64,000 nt of DNA. It comes from Pseudoalteromonas luteoviolacea DSM 6061 (GTDB lineage Bacteria > Pseudomonadota > Gammaproteobacteria > Enterobacterales > Alteromonadaceae). The notes below the pieces were generated by a model. It did no database searches. It saw nothing but the letters and a program-made list of their open reading frames with translations, and was not told the DNA's origin. The stretch covers positions 186,001 to 250,000 of the forward strand of contig NZ_AUYB01000103.1 of NCBI RefSeq assembly GCF_001625655.1. Direction: 5' to 3'. Positions 1 through 8,151 of this stretch are shown piece after piece; the stretch's first letter is position 1; the number at the start of each line of letters is the position of its first letter. The translations under genes and the position numbers were made by a program.

Positions 1-1
1 T

Positions 2-442
2 ATTTCTATTCATGGTCGAATTGATAAGATGACTATTTTTCATGAGCAGGGAGAAATAGTACCAATAGAAAGTGCGCCATGGGGCCAAGTGGATGAAAAT
101 AATTTAACTTCTTCGTTACTCGAGTTGTTTAAAATACCGCATATTGGCCCGCAACTTAACGTTTCTTATAAGCCTCATGTTCTGTTGTTTGACGAATTTT
201 ATACTGAACTTTATGGTATTGATACGGCACAAAAGCGTATGTGGGATGCGACAAAAATGGTGTTTATGGGGACGTCATTTAGCGTCAACATTACCCAAAT
301 GGCTTTAGATGTCGCGAGGCACAAAGAGATACCTGTTGAAGTTGTTGATCCATCTCCTGCGCACATTCTGTATGATAATGTGCAGTATTTTCCTATGACG
401 GCGAAGGAATATATCGACTATGTTGAGCAAACCAACACTTGA
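2..442 (+). CDS. Sir2-like protein, C-terminal part (5' end outside window)
   Basis: The reading frame is open from base 2, so the ATG at 29 is probably internal and the gene starts before the window. Visible Sir2-type blocks are an IHG segment just before residue M29 (compare the HG of sirtuins), KPHVLLFDE (family: K/RP-x-VVxFGE), then a Rossmann-like strand MVFMGTSFSVNI (family: llviGTSl.V) and PVEVVDPSP in place of the usual iN. Sirtuins are NAD-dependent protein deacylases. The catalytic His and zinc cysteines would lie mostly upstream and cannot be checked. The FDE in place of FGE suggests a divergent, Sir2-like member. It overlaps the next gene by 23 nt, which suggests co-translation with an acetyltransferase. 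Confidence 0.72.
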   Translation: MSIHGRIDKMTIFHEQGEIVPIESAPWGQVDENNLTSSLLELFKIPHIGPQLNVSYKPHVLLFDEFYTELYGIDTAQKRMWDATKMVFMGTSFSVNITQMALDVARHKEIPVEVVDPSPAHILYDNVQYFPMTAKEYIDYVEQTNT

Positions 443-998
443 CCAAATTGTTGAGCTAAGAACGGAGCGTCTCAGGCTGCGCCAGTGGTGTGGAGCCGAC
501 AAAGAGTTGTTTGCAAAGATGAGTTCAGACCCAGAAGTGATGCGTTATTTCCCAGCGCTTCTATCTTCAAAAGAAAGTGATCTATTAGCGGAAAAGATAA
601 CTGCGCTTATTGCCGAAAATGGTTATGGCTTTTGGGCTGTGACTTTGCGCAATGATAAATTGCCAGAAGAGTTTATTGGTTTTGTAGGGTTGCATTGGCA
701 AACCCAAGTAAATCCAAGCCAGCCTTTTATGGAGATTGGTTGGAGGCTTGCTCGTCGTTACTGGAGGAGTGGATATGCTTATGAAGCAGCGCAGAAAGCG
801 CTCTCCTTTGCATTTGAAACTCTCAAGTTAAATGAGGTTTATGCTTTTACTGCACTTTCTAATCTCCCTTCTCAAAAACTGATGAAGCGCTTGGGCATGA
901 AAAACATGGAGCGAGATTTTCTACACCCCAGTTTGCCCACAGGCCACCCGTTGCAAGCCCACTGCTTATATAAGGTCACTGCAAGTGAAGTGACCTAA
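420..998 (+). CDS. GNAT-family N-acetyltransferase (RimJ/RimL-like)
   Basis: A 192-residue single-domain acetyltransferase of the Acetyltransf_3 type. The N-terminal strand TERLRLRQW is typical. The acetyl-CoA binding loop is in RRYWRSGYAYEA (family R/Q-x-x-G-x-G/A). The late block NLPSQKLMKRLGM is the usual N.aS..v.eklGf motif of this subfamily. Such enzymes transfer acetyl from acetyl-CoA to protein N-termini or small amines; the substrate cannot be read from sequence. The start lies inside the upstream Sir2-like gene (23-nt overlap) with AAGGA 11 nt before the ATG. A deacylase and an acetyltransferase in overlapping frames may act on related substrates, but this is inference. Confidence 0.87.
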   Translation: MLSKPTLDQIVELRTERLRLRQWCGADKELFAKMSSDPEVMRYFPALLSSKESDLLAEKITALIAENGYGFWAVTLRNDKLPEEFIGFVGLHWQTQVNPSQPFMEIGWRLARRYWRSGYAYEAAQKALSFAFETLKLNEVYAFTALSNLPSQKLMKRLGMKNMERDFLHPSLPTGHPLQAHCLYKVTASEVT

Positions 999-1002
999 AA
1001 GC

Positions 1003-1710
1003 CTAGTGTAAATGATGTAGTGACTCCACCGGAGTTTGGTAGTAACTCGCTATCACAAGTAATGTCTGAGAGTCTTTGTCACACGATAATTTTTCCAAGG
1101 CTGACTTTACGTGATGAATATTACGTGCGTCAGGCTGCGAATTGTCTGCTCTTTGTGCTTCAATTAGTGCAAACAGAGCTGTGAGTTCGTGTTCAGGCAG
1201 TGGGCTATTGTTGAGGTTATAAATGAAATAGCACTCAATTGGCGTGAAGTTATTTTGATTGCGGACACGCAACGCTTTAACTAGCGATTCATTGCGTTCG
1301 AACAAAAGTAGTGAGCGTATGAAATTAAACGGTGGTAGAGGTTGTTCTGGGTTGGCAAATAAAGCATGGAGGAAAGTATTGCCTTGATGATTGGTTTTTG
1401 CAAAAGTTTCACTCGCTTGTAATGCAGGCATAAAAAAAGTAATTCGCTCACTATTGTTTAAGCCCGCAATTACGCCAGTTGGCAAGCCATGTGCTGCAAT
1501 ACATTGTGCAGCAATATTCTGATAATGCTCGTAATTACTAGGTTGTGACTGTGCGGTTTCGAAACAGAATTTTAGTTGCGCGGCTTGGGCTAAATCTTCA
1601 TGCTTTGCATAGGCATGACGGATTTTGTCTAAGTCTTTGCTACGGATAGCCAAAATAAAATCAGCAATTGCTTGTTCTTGTAGACTCTTGCCTTGTTGCG
1701 TCGATGTCAT
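1003..1710 (-). CDS. Hypothetical protein with degenerate ankyrin-like repeats
   Basis: A 235-residue soluble protein with no signal peptide or membrane segment. Two segments, NHQGNTFLHALF and RNQNNFTPIECYF, resemble the G-x-T-x-L/P-x-H-x-A face of ankyrin repeats, spaced about 50 residues apart; I do not recognise a named family. An AGAGG ribosome-binding site precedes the ATG. It converges on the GNAT gene with only 4 nt between stop codons and no clear terminator. Ankyrin-like proteins usually mediate protein binding; the partner is unknown. Confidence 0.6.
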   Translation of the reverse strand: MTSTQQGKSLQEQAIADFILAIRSKDLDKIRHAYAKHEDLAQAAQLKFCFETAQSQPSNYEHYQNIAAQCIAAHGLPTGVIAGLNNSERITFFMPALQASETFAKTNHQGNTFLHALFANPEQPLPPFNFIRSLLLFERNESLVKALRVRNQNNFTPIECYFIYNLNNSPLPEHELTALFALIEAQRADNSQPDARNIHHVKSALEKLSCDKDSQTLLVIASYYQTPVESLHHLH

Positions 1711-1866
1711 AGCCCAGTCCTCTTTCTTTTAAATACACAGGTCTATTGTATATCAATCACTTGAGATAGCGTTAAAAATAGTTTGCTCATGTCCTTTGCC
1801 TTGAAAGTAGACAAGCCGCCCCCAGTTATTAGACAGGTTAACTATGTGCTCTGAAAGGGGATTCAA

Positions 1867-2088
1867 ATGAGCTGGCAAATTGTCGTGTATACTGTATTGG
1901 CAATTGTAATATTGGCATTTCCATTATGTAAGGCAGTCAAATGGGCTAAAAAAATGCCTAAAGGGGCCTTTTTGTTTATGGCGTTGATGCCGCTTATTTC
2001 ACTGTTTCCAATACCGACTCCTCAGTTTAAAAATTTAGAGCGGGCAAAACAAACACAGCGTAAAAAACAAAAACAAGATGACCAGTGA
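1867..2088 (+). CDS. Small membrane protein, hypothetical
   Basis: A 73-residue protein with a strong ribosome-binding site (AAAGGGG, 6 nt before ATG). It has an N-terminal hydrophobic helix (about residues 4-21), a second hydrophobic helix (about 33-49), and a highly basic lysine-rich tail after residue 58. The basic loop between the helices and the tail suggest a small two-helix inner-membrane protein. No family is recognised. Confidence 0.6.
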   Translation: MSWQIVVYTVLAIVILAFPLCKAVKWAKKMPKGAFLFMALMPLISLFPIPTPQFKNLERAKQTQRKKQKQDDQ

Positions 2089-2140
2089 TGCATTGTTCAT
2101 AGCTGTTTGAGCAATATAAAGAAATAAGAAGAGGGTGGCG

Positions 2141-2554
2141 ATGGCTGGAGAAATGAATCTATCAATATTAATTTCGTGTATGGAACCTGTACTACTTCAA
2201 GCTGAGTACGCATTTGTCGTGGTCGACGAAGCTGTTTTTAGTACTTTGCCTTTGCACCAAATAAAAGGCTTTTTTAGAGAGAAAGAGGGTATCACGGTTA
2301 TTATAGAGCAACAGCATGCGACTGCTTTGGGGCTAATGTATGAAGGAAACTATCGCTGTCTAACTTTAAATGTACATTCCAGCTTGGAGGCTGTTGGTTT
2401 AACCGCTGCTTTTTCTAATGCATTAGGAGATAAAAATATCAGTGCGAATGTGGTTGCAGGCTATTATCATGATCATATTTTCGTACCTAGTCGTGATGCG
2501 GAAAATGCACTTAAATGCCTAGAAGCGCTAGCGCTTAGCCATCAGGAACAGTAG
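2141..2554 (+). CDS. ACT-domain protein (ACT_3/ACT_7 type)
   Basis: A 137-residue protein resembling stand-alone paired ACT-domain proteins. The block GLTAAFSNALGDKNISANVVAGYYHDHIFVP, read here as its two halves GLTAAFSNALGD and NVVAGYYHDHIFVP, is characteristic: a regulatory ACT fold followed by the conserved HDH-IFVP strand. ACT domains bind amino acids or similar ligands. I chose the ATG at 2141 over an in-frame GTG two codons upstream (2135), because the GTG lies inside the GAAGAGGG ribosome-binding site. It converges on the barrel-protein gene at 2606. Confidence 0.75.
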   Translation: MAGEMNLSILISCMEPVLLQAEYAFVVVDEAVFSTLPLHQIKGFFREKEGITVIIEQQHATALGLMYEGNYRCLTLNVHSSLEAVGLTAAFSNALGDKNISANVVAGYYHDHIFVPSRDAENALKCLEALALSHQEQ

Positions 2555-2560
2555 CGGTAA

Positions 2561-2577
2561 GGGCACATATTGTGCCC
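2561..2577. terminator. Hairpin between convergent genes, possible terminator
   Basis: A perfect 7-bp stem GGGCACA / TGTGCCC with a 3-nt loop lies directly after the ACT-gene stop and before the barrel-gene stop on the other strand. Neither side has a good T-run, so an intrinsic terminator is only a possibility. Confidence 0.35.
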
Positions 2578-2605
2578 CGCTTAAGCGTATTTAAAGTAGC
2601 AAACT

Positions 2606-3772
2606 CTAAAAATAATAAGACAATGAAAGCTCTATAAAATCCTCATCTTTCAATAAAAATAGTGGCGAGTTAGACTGATCGCTGGCAAACGCCCAAGCAT
2701 CTACTTGCCATTTCCAATTTTCACCAACCCGTCCAGAAGCTTCAAGCTTGGCCGAAAAAGTATGCTGGGAGTCTAAATCTTGGCTCAATCCGAACAGTAT
2801 TTCATATCCATCCATATCATTGAATGCGAGCCGCCAACCGACAAAGAGGTCATTTTGATTAAATGCACTATCTCGTTCATCAAAGCTGTACTCGGCTATC
2901 CATCCTAGGTCCATAACCGTGTCAAAAATCCCTACCTGAGTGTATTCAAACCCTGTGGTCATCGCAAAGTAAGTTTCGAGACTGTCCCTATGAATAGCTT
3001 CGAGTTTTAACAGCCAATCCCCAAAGACGCCTTGGATATCTGTACCCAGCTGCCACATCTGAGCGTAAAATGGGGTAATACCATTTGGTCTTTGTTGTAA
3101 ATATGGCTCTCGGTTTGTGCCATCAAAGTAACTTAAACCAATGTCCCAATCTTCTAAGGTATGGCTATAGCGCATTGCCAAGTCTAAGGTGTTATGCTCT
3201 TTACTAGACTCAAATTGCGCATCCAATAATGGCAATGGAAACGCGAGTCTACCCTCAGTGCTGGGTAATGTGCGCTCTCTAAAATAAGGCAGTATCCAAA
3301 AGTCAAATGTGCCAATTTCTTTTACGGCTTTGAACTGTGCCATAGGTTGGCCCAATTTATCCTCTCCATCAAACCCTTCAACGGAATCGGTTTGATTGAT
3401 AACATCTACAAGGTGTTGTGACTCAGTCACCCCCCAAAAGACTTTATCTATGCCAATTTTAAATTCATAGTCGTCCCAATAGGTGAGATAAGATAGTTCT
3501 CGTATATCCCAGTGTGTTCGCTCCTTATCATGGCTATCAACGCGCCCAAACAATTTAACTGATGTTAAACTTGAGTCGGTTACCTTTTGCCATAAAGGCT
3601 CAATCATCACAGAGCCTTGCCAATGCTTGGGCGCGTTCTCAGAATGAGGCTTTTTTTGGAAAAACCCCCGTTGCTGAACTTGGGCTTCGCCACTGTGTTG
3701 CCATGGTTCTGCATGGGCTGATTGACTCAAAGCAAGTAAAGTGGCGCCACCGCACAATGCAGTCAGTTTCAT
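2606..3772 (-). CDS. Outer-membrane beta-barrel protein of an MMPL export module
   Basis: A 388-residue protein with a signal peptide (cleavage near SAHA, about residue 21), alternating amphipathic strands rich in aromatic residues, and a C-terminal strand ending in YYF, the usual outer-membrane assembly signal. It starts 2 nt after the stop of the LolA-like gene and has GAGG ahead of the ATG, so it is the last gene of the MMPL / LolA-like / barrel operon. I do not recognise a named family. Its place suggests an outer-membrane partner or receptor for whatever the transporter moves; that is inference from context. Confidence 0.75.
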   Translation of the reverse strand: MKLTALCGGATLLALSQSAHAEPWQHSGEAQVQQRGFFQKKPHSENAPKHWQGSVMIEPLWQKVTDSSLTSVKLFGRVDSHDKERTHWDIRELSYLTYWDDYEFKIGIDKVFWGVTESQHLVDVINQTDSVEGFDGEDKLGQPMAQFKAVKEIGTFDFWILPYFRERTLPSTEGRLAFPLPLLDAQFESSKEHNTLDLAMRYSHTLEDWDIGLSYFDGTNREPYLQQRPNGITPFYAQMWQLGTDIQGVFGDWLLKLEAIHRDSLETYFAMTTGFEYTQVGIFDTVMDLGWIAEYSFDERDSAFNQNDLFVGWRLAFNDMDGYEILFGLSQDLDSQHTFSAKLEASGRVGENWKWQVDAWAFASDQSNSPLFLLKDEDFIELSLSYYF

Positions 3773-3774
3773 CT

Positions 3775-4569
3775 TTACCTCGCTCGTTTTAGGCTGGCTT
3801 TATTAAAGTCGTTAACTTGAAGGCCAGTTTTAAACACCAGTTTTGTGGTGGTGAGCGTTGTTGCTTTTTGAGTCTGAACATTGTTCATGACTAAGGTATT
3901 GGCGCGCCAAATCTTATCAAGGTACTTTTGGTAGCCTTTTAGTTCTAATGTTTTTAGCAGCGCATTTTTTCTATCGTAGAACTCTACTTTCAATGGTTGA
4001 TAGTGAGATTTTGCTAACCAAACTCGCTGTTTTGTATAGCCCGAATATCGGTCGACAGGTACTTGTTCGACCAAATATACACTTTGGCCATCCAACGTGG
4101 TTTCTTCTATAAAGTTAAAAGTATACTTTTCTAGCTCAAACGAACTGAGGTCTTCATAAGCAAATTCGCTACCCATAAATGGCCCTGATTTATTGCGCGA
4201 AGCTATGCGTTTTACGCGTTTAAGCGCTGGTAAATATAGCCATTGATCATCAGGTTTTACAGCATGTGAGTGGTTTAAAAATGCAGTTCCTTTAACATCT
4301 CGAGGGGTATCAAAAATTGTCAGGCCTTTGTCACCATCGTTATTAACTTCTAATGATTTGATACGCAGTTTTCTGAGACTTGTGTCACCAGCTGCATTCT
4401 TTAACTCCATAGTGAGTGTGGCTTGTGAGTCTTGCCAACCGCTATCGGCTTGCTTACGAAGCTTGGCAAGTTCGAGCCCTTTCCCCTGATCTGCCAGCAC
4501 ACTAAATGCGCTAATCAAACTGAGGGTGACAAAGCTTGCCGTTAATGTTCTTTTTATTACCATTTTCAT
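3775..4569 (-). CDS. LolA-like outer-membrane lipoprotein-sorting protein
   Basis: About 264 residues, periplasmic, with a signal peptide ending near SVLA-DQ. The fold markers are those of the LolA/LolB-like family commonly encoded beside MMPL transporters: DDQWLYLPALKRVKRI, then SGPFMGSEFAYEDLSS, then paired strands such as KVEFYDRKNALLKTLEL. Members of this group bind hydrophobic molecules (lipid or lipid-linked cargo) in the periplasm. I chose the ATG at 4569 (AGGAA 6 nt upstream) over an in-frame start 13 codons earlier, since it begins a clean signal peptide. It lies between the transporter and the barrel gene in one operon. Confidence 0.83.
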   Translation of the reverse strand: MKMVIKRTLTASFVTLSLISAFSVLADQGKGLELAKLRKQADSGWQDSQATLTMELKNAAGDTSLRKLRIKSLEVNNDGDKGLTIFDTPRDVKGTAFLNHSHAVKPDDQWLYLPALKRVKRIASRNKSGPFMGSEFAYEDLSSFELEKYTFNFIEETTLDGQSVYLVEQVPVDRYSGYTKQRVWLAKSHYQPLKVEFYDRKNALLKTLELKGYQKYLDKIWRANTLVMNNVQTQKATTLTTTKLVFKTGLQVNDFNKASLKRAR

Positions 4570-4632
4570 TGTCAATTCCTGTTCATATGTAGGGCATCGC
4601 AAACACAATGCAATGCCTTGTTTGTTATATAA

Positions 4633-6984
4633 TTAACTGTTGGTTTGAGGGGTGTTTGTATCTATTGCAAGATGTGCTTCATTGGTGTTTTTAGCTTGAG
4701 CATATTGTTGTTTGTCGAACCAAAGTAAAACACATGGCAATAGAATAAAGTCGACGATCAGGGCTATAAAAATAACCAAAGCGCTGAGTTGTCCCATATC
4801 CGAATTAAGTCTAAAGTCAGATGTGCCAAGTAAAGCGAACCCAGCTACCAATACAGCGGAAGTGACAACCAGTGCTCGACCAACGGTGATAAATGCATAG
4901 CGGATCGCTTGCTGTGCATCTTGACCGAGCTTTCTAGCTCTTTGATATTTAGATAAAAAATGTACTGTGTCATCAACCACAATACCGAGCGTCAATGTAA
5001 CAACGACGGAGAGACCGAGGTTTATTTCGCCACTGTATAAGCCCCAAATGCCAAACCCAATCACCGCAGGGATCATATTAGGGATCAAGCTAATAAGACC
5101 GAGCCTCAAAGAGCGCAATGAAAATACCAACAGCACCGAAATGAGCAGTAAGGCCATTGGCAAAGATTGCAGCATACTTTGCATATTGCGTTCACCTATA
5201 TGAGCAAACATCAGAGTTGGGCTTGAAATCATGACGCTGTATTGCGGCGCGTTGTGCTCAAACCAGACTCGCAGCCGGCTCTCAAGCTCCACCATTTCTT
5301 TGCTGCCTAAGTTGTCAATCGTAAGCTGAAGTTTTAGTGATGATTTATCTAAATTAAGCTGGTTATTGAGATCTAGACCATAGGGTAGAGACATCTCATA
5401 AAGTAATAGGTATTGGGCCGATAGAGCCTGATCTTGAGGCAGGGCATAATACTGCGGATCATCGCCATGCATATTTTTATTCAGACGCTTTAGGGTATCT
5501 GCGAGGCTTTGCACATGGTGTATTTCTGGTTGTTCACGCATCCAGTCAGTTGCTTTGCCAAGCATGGTTACAAATTCAGGGCTACTGACCCCTTGCTCGT
5601 TGCCACTATCAATCGCTACACTCAGTGAACTCATTCCACTAATGTTCTCAGCCATGAAGTCAGCAGCTTGGCGGAATTCGTTCTGAGTAGAAAAATACTT
5701 AACGGCTTCGTCATTGATCTGGTTTTGGGTAATGCTGAATGCACTTCCAATGACCACCAATAATGCGCTTATCCCCAGCACTTTATTGTGATTGATAACC
5801 CACAAAGCAAAACGGTCATAGCGATCAGTGTTGTGTGTATTTGATTTGGGTTTGACTTTGAAAGGCAGAACACTGAGCATCGCGGGCAGCATCGTCAAGG
5901 AAAGTAGACCGGCTAAAAGAACACCCAATGCTGATAGGTTGCCCAAATCACGGATCACTGGAACATCTAAGCTATTCATTAAAATAAAGCCAAGCGCAGT
6001 GGTGATGGATGTAATCGTGATTGGCAGCCAATTTTGTTCTAGGCTTTTTGCGATAGCTTGTTGTTTGGTTTGGCCTTGGCGCATGTGATGTCGCACGCTG
6101 GCTAGCATGTGCACACAGTCGGCAACGGCAATTGTCAGTATCATAGTTGGGACATTGACGGTGGGGGTACTCAAGAAAAACCCAAACCATCCGGCAAGTC
6201 CTAACGTCGCTAGGACTGCACCTATGATAATAATTAGGGTATAAGCAACGGCGGCAATACTGCGCAGTGCAATACCTAAAAATATCATCACAAGCAACAA
6301 CATTGCAGGAACTAGCGTGGCGAAATCATCTTGTGAAGAGAGCATAAAGGCGTAGTTCATAGCCACAATACCCGCTTGATGAAATTCTATATCGGGATGA
6401 TTTGCTTGATAGGATGCAACTAGAGAGTTTACGTAGTCTTTCACCTCAACCATTTTTTCAGTGTTGTCTGCCTCGGGGAGTTGCACAGTGATATTGATGA
6501 CAGCGACTTTGCCTGAATCTGAGACAAGAGACTGTCGAAGAGCGGGTTCACTTAATGCAACTTGCTTTACGTCAGCGATGTCATTTGCGGTAAAAGTCAG
6601 TTCAGGTGGTATCAAGTCGAGCACTATCAAATCATCTTGCTCTGCAAAGGTATGTTGGTAGTTTGCGATTGAATCTACTCTGCTTGAATACGGCACTTGC
6701 CATGCCTGCTCAGTGAGCTCTCTAATTAGACCTAAAGTTTGCGGTGTGAATATATCGCCTTGTTTTGGCGCCATGACTATAGAAATAAGGTCACTTTTAT
6801 TAAATATCGACTCGATTTTCTGATATTCGTAAAGCTGTGTGTTGGTATCGTCAAAGAATATTTGGTAGTCACCTCTAAAGTAGAGATTCCCTGCGCCTAT
6901 TGCCGCGGTGGCAATAAAGATCAAACATATTACTATCCAAGTTTTAGGGTAATTGAGAATACGCCTGTGCCATAGATCGTCCAT
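4633..6984 (-). CDS. MMPL/RND-superfamily exporter (HAE3-like)
   Basis: A 783-residue inner-membrane protein with the two-fold RND layout: TM1, a large periplasmic domain (about residues 30-210), five more TM helices, then a repeat of this plan. TM4-equivalent LTIAVADCVHMLASVRHH and TM10-equivalent LTLGIVVDDTVHFLSKYQ carry the acidic residues of the proton relay. HAE3/MMPL proteins move hydrophobic or lipid-like molecules using the proton gradient. The start at 6984 has GGAG 5 nt upstream; an in-frame start 17 codons earlier would overlap an operator palindrome and is less likely. It is the first gene of the operon with the LolA-like and barrel genes, downstream of a tetR gene. Confidence 0.88.
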   Translation of the reverse strand: MDDLWHRRILNYPKTWIVICLIFIATAAIGAGNLYFRGDYQIFFDDTNTQLYEYQKIESIFNKSDLISIVMAPKQGDIFTPQTLGLIRELTEQAWQVPYSSRVDSIANYQHTFAEQDDLIVLDLIPPELTFTANDIADVKQVALSEPALRQSLVSDSGKVAVINITVQLPEADNTEKMVEVKDYVNSLVASYQANHPDIEFHQAGIVAMNYAFMLSSQDDFATLVPAMLLLVMIFLGIALRSIAAVAYTLIIIIGAVLATLGLAGWFGFFLSTPTVNVPTMILTIAVADCVHMLASVRHHMRQGQTKQQAIAKSLEQNWLPITITSITTALGFILMNSLDVPVIRDLGNLSALGVLLAGLLSLTMLPAMLSVLPFKVKPKSNTHNTDRYDRFALWVINHNKVLGISALLVVIGSAFSITQNQINDEAVKYFSTQNEFRQAADFMAENISGMSSLSVAIDSGNEQGVSSPEFVTMLGKATDWMREQPEIHHVQSLADTLKRLNKNMHGDDPQYYALPQDQALSAQYLLLYEMSLPYGLDLNNQLNLDKSSLKLQLTIDNLGSKEMVELESRLRVWFEHNAPQYSVMISSPTLMFAHIGERNMQSMLQSLPMALLLISVLLVFSLRSLRLGLISLIPNMIPAVIGFGIWGLYSGEINLGLSVVVTLTLGIVVDDTVHFLSKYQRARKLGQDAQQAIRYAFITVGRALVVTSAVLVAGFALLGTSDFRLNSDMGQLSALVIFIALIVDFILLPCVLLWFDKQQYAQAKNTNEAHLAIDTNTPQTNS

Positions 6985-6999
6985 AACAACTCCATAAAA

Positions 7000-7012
7000 T
7001 GACGAAACGTCA
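7000..7012. promoter_or_regulatory. Putative TetR operator A
   Basis: TGACGAAACGTCA, a 5-bp inverted repeat (TGACG/CGTCA) with a 3-nt centre, lies 15 nt upstream of the MMPL gene start. It matches three other sites at 7082, 8013 and 8031 to the pattern TGAC-N5-GTCA. Confidence 0.6.
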
Positions 7013-7021
7013 ATAACAGTT

Positions 7022-7046
7022 AAAAAAATCAGCATTAGCTGCTGAT
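7022..7046 (-). terminator. Terminator-like hairpin in the MMPL operon leader
   Basis: Read on the minus strand: ATCAGC, a 7-nt loop, GCTGAT, then a run of seven T. This is an intrinsic-terminator shape, placed between operators B and A and about 40 nt before the MMPL start. It may terminate read-through from tetR or attenuate the operon. Confidence 0.5.
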
Positions 7047-7081
7047 AAATTGATGAAACCTATTCTTTAAATTAAAAAAGG

Positions 7082-7094
7082 TGACGATTCGTCA
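7082..7094. promoter_or_regulatory. Putative TetR operator B
   Basis: TGACGATTCGTCA; with its flanks (7081-7095) it is a perfect 7-bp inverted repeat around a single central base, GTGACGA-T-TCGTCAC. It is the most symmetric of the four matching sites around tetR. Confidence 0.65.
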
Positions 7095-7104
7095 CATTAA
7101 TTCC

Positions 7105-7129
7105 AAATAAAGCCCGCAAAAAAGCGGGC
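7105..7129 (-). terminator. Intrinsic terminator after tetR
   Basis: On the minus strand: GCCCGC, six T as loop, GCGGGC, then TTTATTT. It lies 15 nt after the tetR stop and separates tetR from the MMPL operon, which implies that the operon has its own promoter at operators A/B. Confidence 0.7.
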
Positions 7130-7143
7130 AAATTTAGTTTATA

Positions 7144-7920
7144 TTAGCGGCCTATTTGTGCCAGATAGGCCGTTTCATCTGCAAAGATTGTTTGCTCAAC
7201 CTCTCGCCAAACCTTTTTATAGTCTCTGCGGCTAGACAGCGGTTGCCAATTCATACCATCAAGTACGATATTAACGTTATATAGTACCGAGTAAGGGTCT
7301 TTTATACGTTCGATACATTGACTATTGGTGGCGTTATTAAGTAGTGCATTAGAACCAAAAGCAACTGCCCAGTTTGCAAATATTAATGCATCGGTACTGG
7401 CTGTTGGTGCAAGCTTTAAGTCTTCACCATCAATGGCATCGAGAATAAACTTGTCCGCTATCTCAATGAGCATTTCTTCTGCTAAATTTTGTTTTTCTAT
7501 ATTTTCGGCCGAACTTTTTTCTACGACCCATGGCGTTTTTGATGTCAATACACACATGAATAAGACCGGCTCTAGTCGTGAAAAAATTCGATAAGCAACA
7601 TTTAATGCAACTACTTTATCACGACTGAGACCTTCGAATTCATAGGCTTTTCTATACATCTGAGCCAGCGTTTTTAAAGCTTCACAACTGATTGTTACAA
7701 TCACATCCTCTTTACTGGCAAAGTGATTGTAGATAGTACCTTTTGAATAGCCACTTGCTGATGCCAATTTATCCATGGTAAAGCCGTGAAACCCTTCAGC
7801 CGAAATGATGTCCTTTGCAATGAGTATCAGCTCACGATGGCGCTCTGCAATGGCCATTTGCTTTTTACTCTTTTTAGGTTCCACTTCATTTTTGTTGATT
7901 TCACTGCCAAATTTAAACAT
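7144..7920 (-). CDS. TetR/AcrR-family transcriptional regulator
   Basis: A 258-residue protein. The helix-turn-helix covers about residues 27-72: RHRELILIAKDIISAEGF, then TMDKLASASGYSKGTIYNHF, then ASKEDVIVTI, a textbook TetR DNA-binding domain. The C-terminal helical ligand domain is unassigned. The basic N-terminal extension (residues 1-25, Lys-rich) may be real or the start may be at M22 (7857). Two palindromes lie upstream of tetR and two upstream of the MMPL operon it precedes, so it probably represses both itself and the exporter operon, released by a hydrophobic ligand. The ligand is unknown. Confidence 0.92.
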   Translation of the reverse strand: MFKFGSEINKNEVEPKKSKKQMAIAERHRELILIAKDIISAEGFHGFTMDKLASASGYSKGTIYNHFASKEDVIVTISCEALKTLAQMYRKAYEFEGLSRDKVVALNVAYRIFSRLEPVLFMCVLTSKTPWVVEKSSAENIEKQNLAEEMLIEIADKFILDAIDGEDLKLAPTASTDALIFANWAVAFGSNALLNNATNSQCIERIKDPYSVLYNVNIVLDGMNWQPLSSRRDYKKVWREVEQTIFADETAYLAQIGR

Positions 7921-8012
7921 TTCATCACTAAGTTGCTGTCATAATCTGTTGCTAGCATAACACATTTGTCCGCTGCACCCATAAAATCAGCAGCAAGTAA
8001 TGATAGTGTTTT

Positions 8013-8025
8013 TGACTATTCGTCA
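8013..8025. promoter_or_regulatory. Putative TetR operator C (upstream of tetR)
   Basis: TGACTATTCGTCA, matching the TGAC-N5-GTCA pattern; about 95 nt upstream of the tetR start. Its centre lies 18 bp from that of operator D, close to two helical turns, which would suit side-by-side dimer binding. Confidence 0.55.
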
Positions 8026-8030
8026 TGTTT

Positions 8031-8043
8031 TGACTTTTCGTCA
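8031..8043. promoter_or_regulatory. Putative TetR operator D (upstream of tetR)
   Basis: TGACTTTTCGTCA, the fourth copy of the TGAC-N5-GTCA pattern, on the same face of DNA as operator C. Suggests autoregulation of tetR. Confidence 0.55.
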
Positions 8044-8110
8044 TTATAGGTTGATTTGATGATTGGTCAAGAAATAAATAGGGAGGTTTTTACATTGGGA
8101 AGGAAGTGAA

Positions 8111-8137
8111 CAAAATAAAAGGCTGCTCTCACAGCCT
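8111..8137 (-). terminator. Intrinsic terminator after adhP
   Basis: On the minus strand: AGGCTG, 6-nt loop, CAGCCT, followed by TTTATTTTG. It lies 15 nt after the adhP stop. Confidence 0.75.
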
Positions 8138-8151
8138 CGCAAGTTGGGATA

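Noticed and set aside
2135..2140. GTG start for the ACT-domain protein
   Set aside because: The GTG lies inside the ribosome-binding site of the ATG at 2141.
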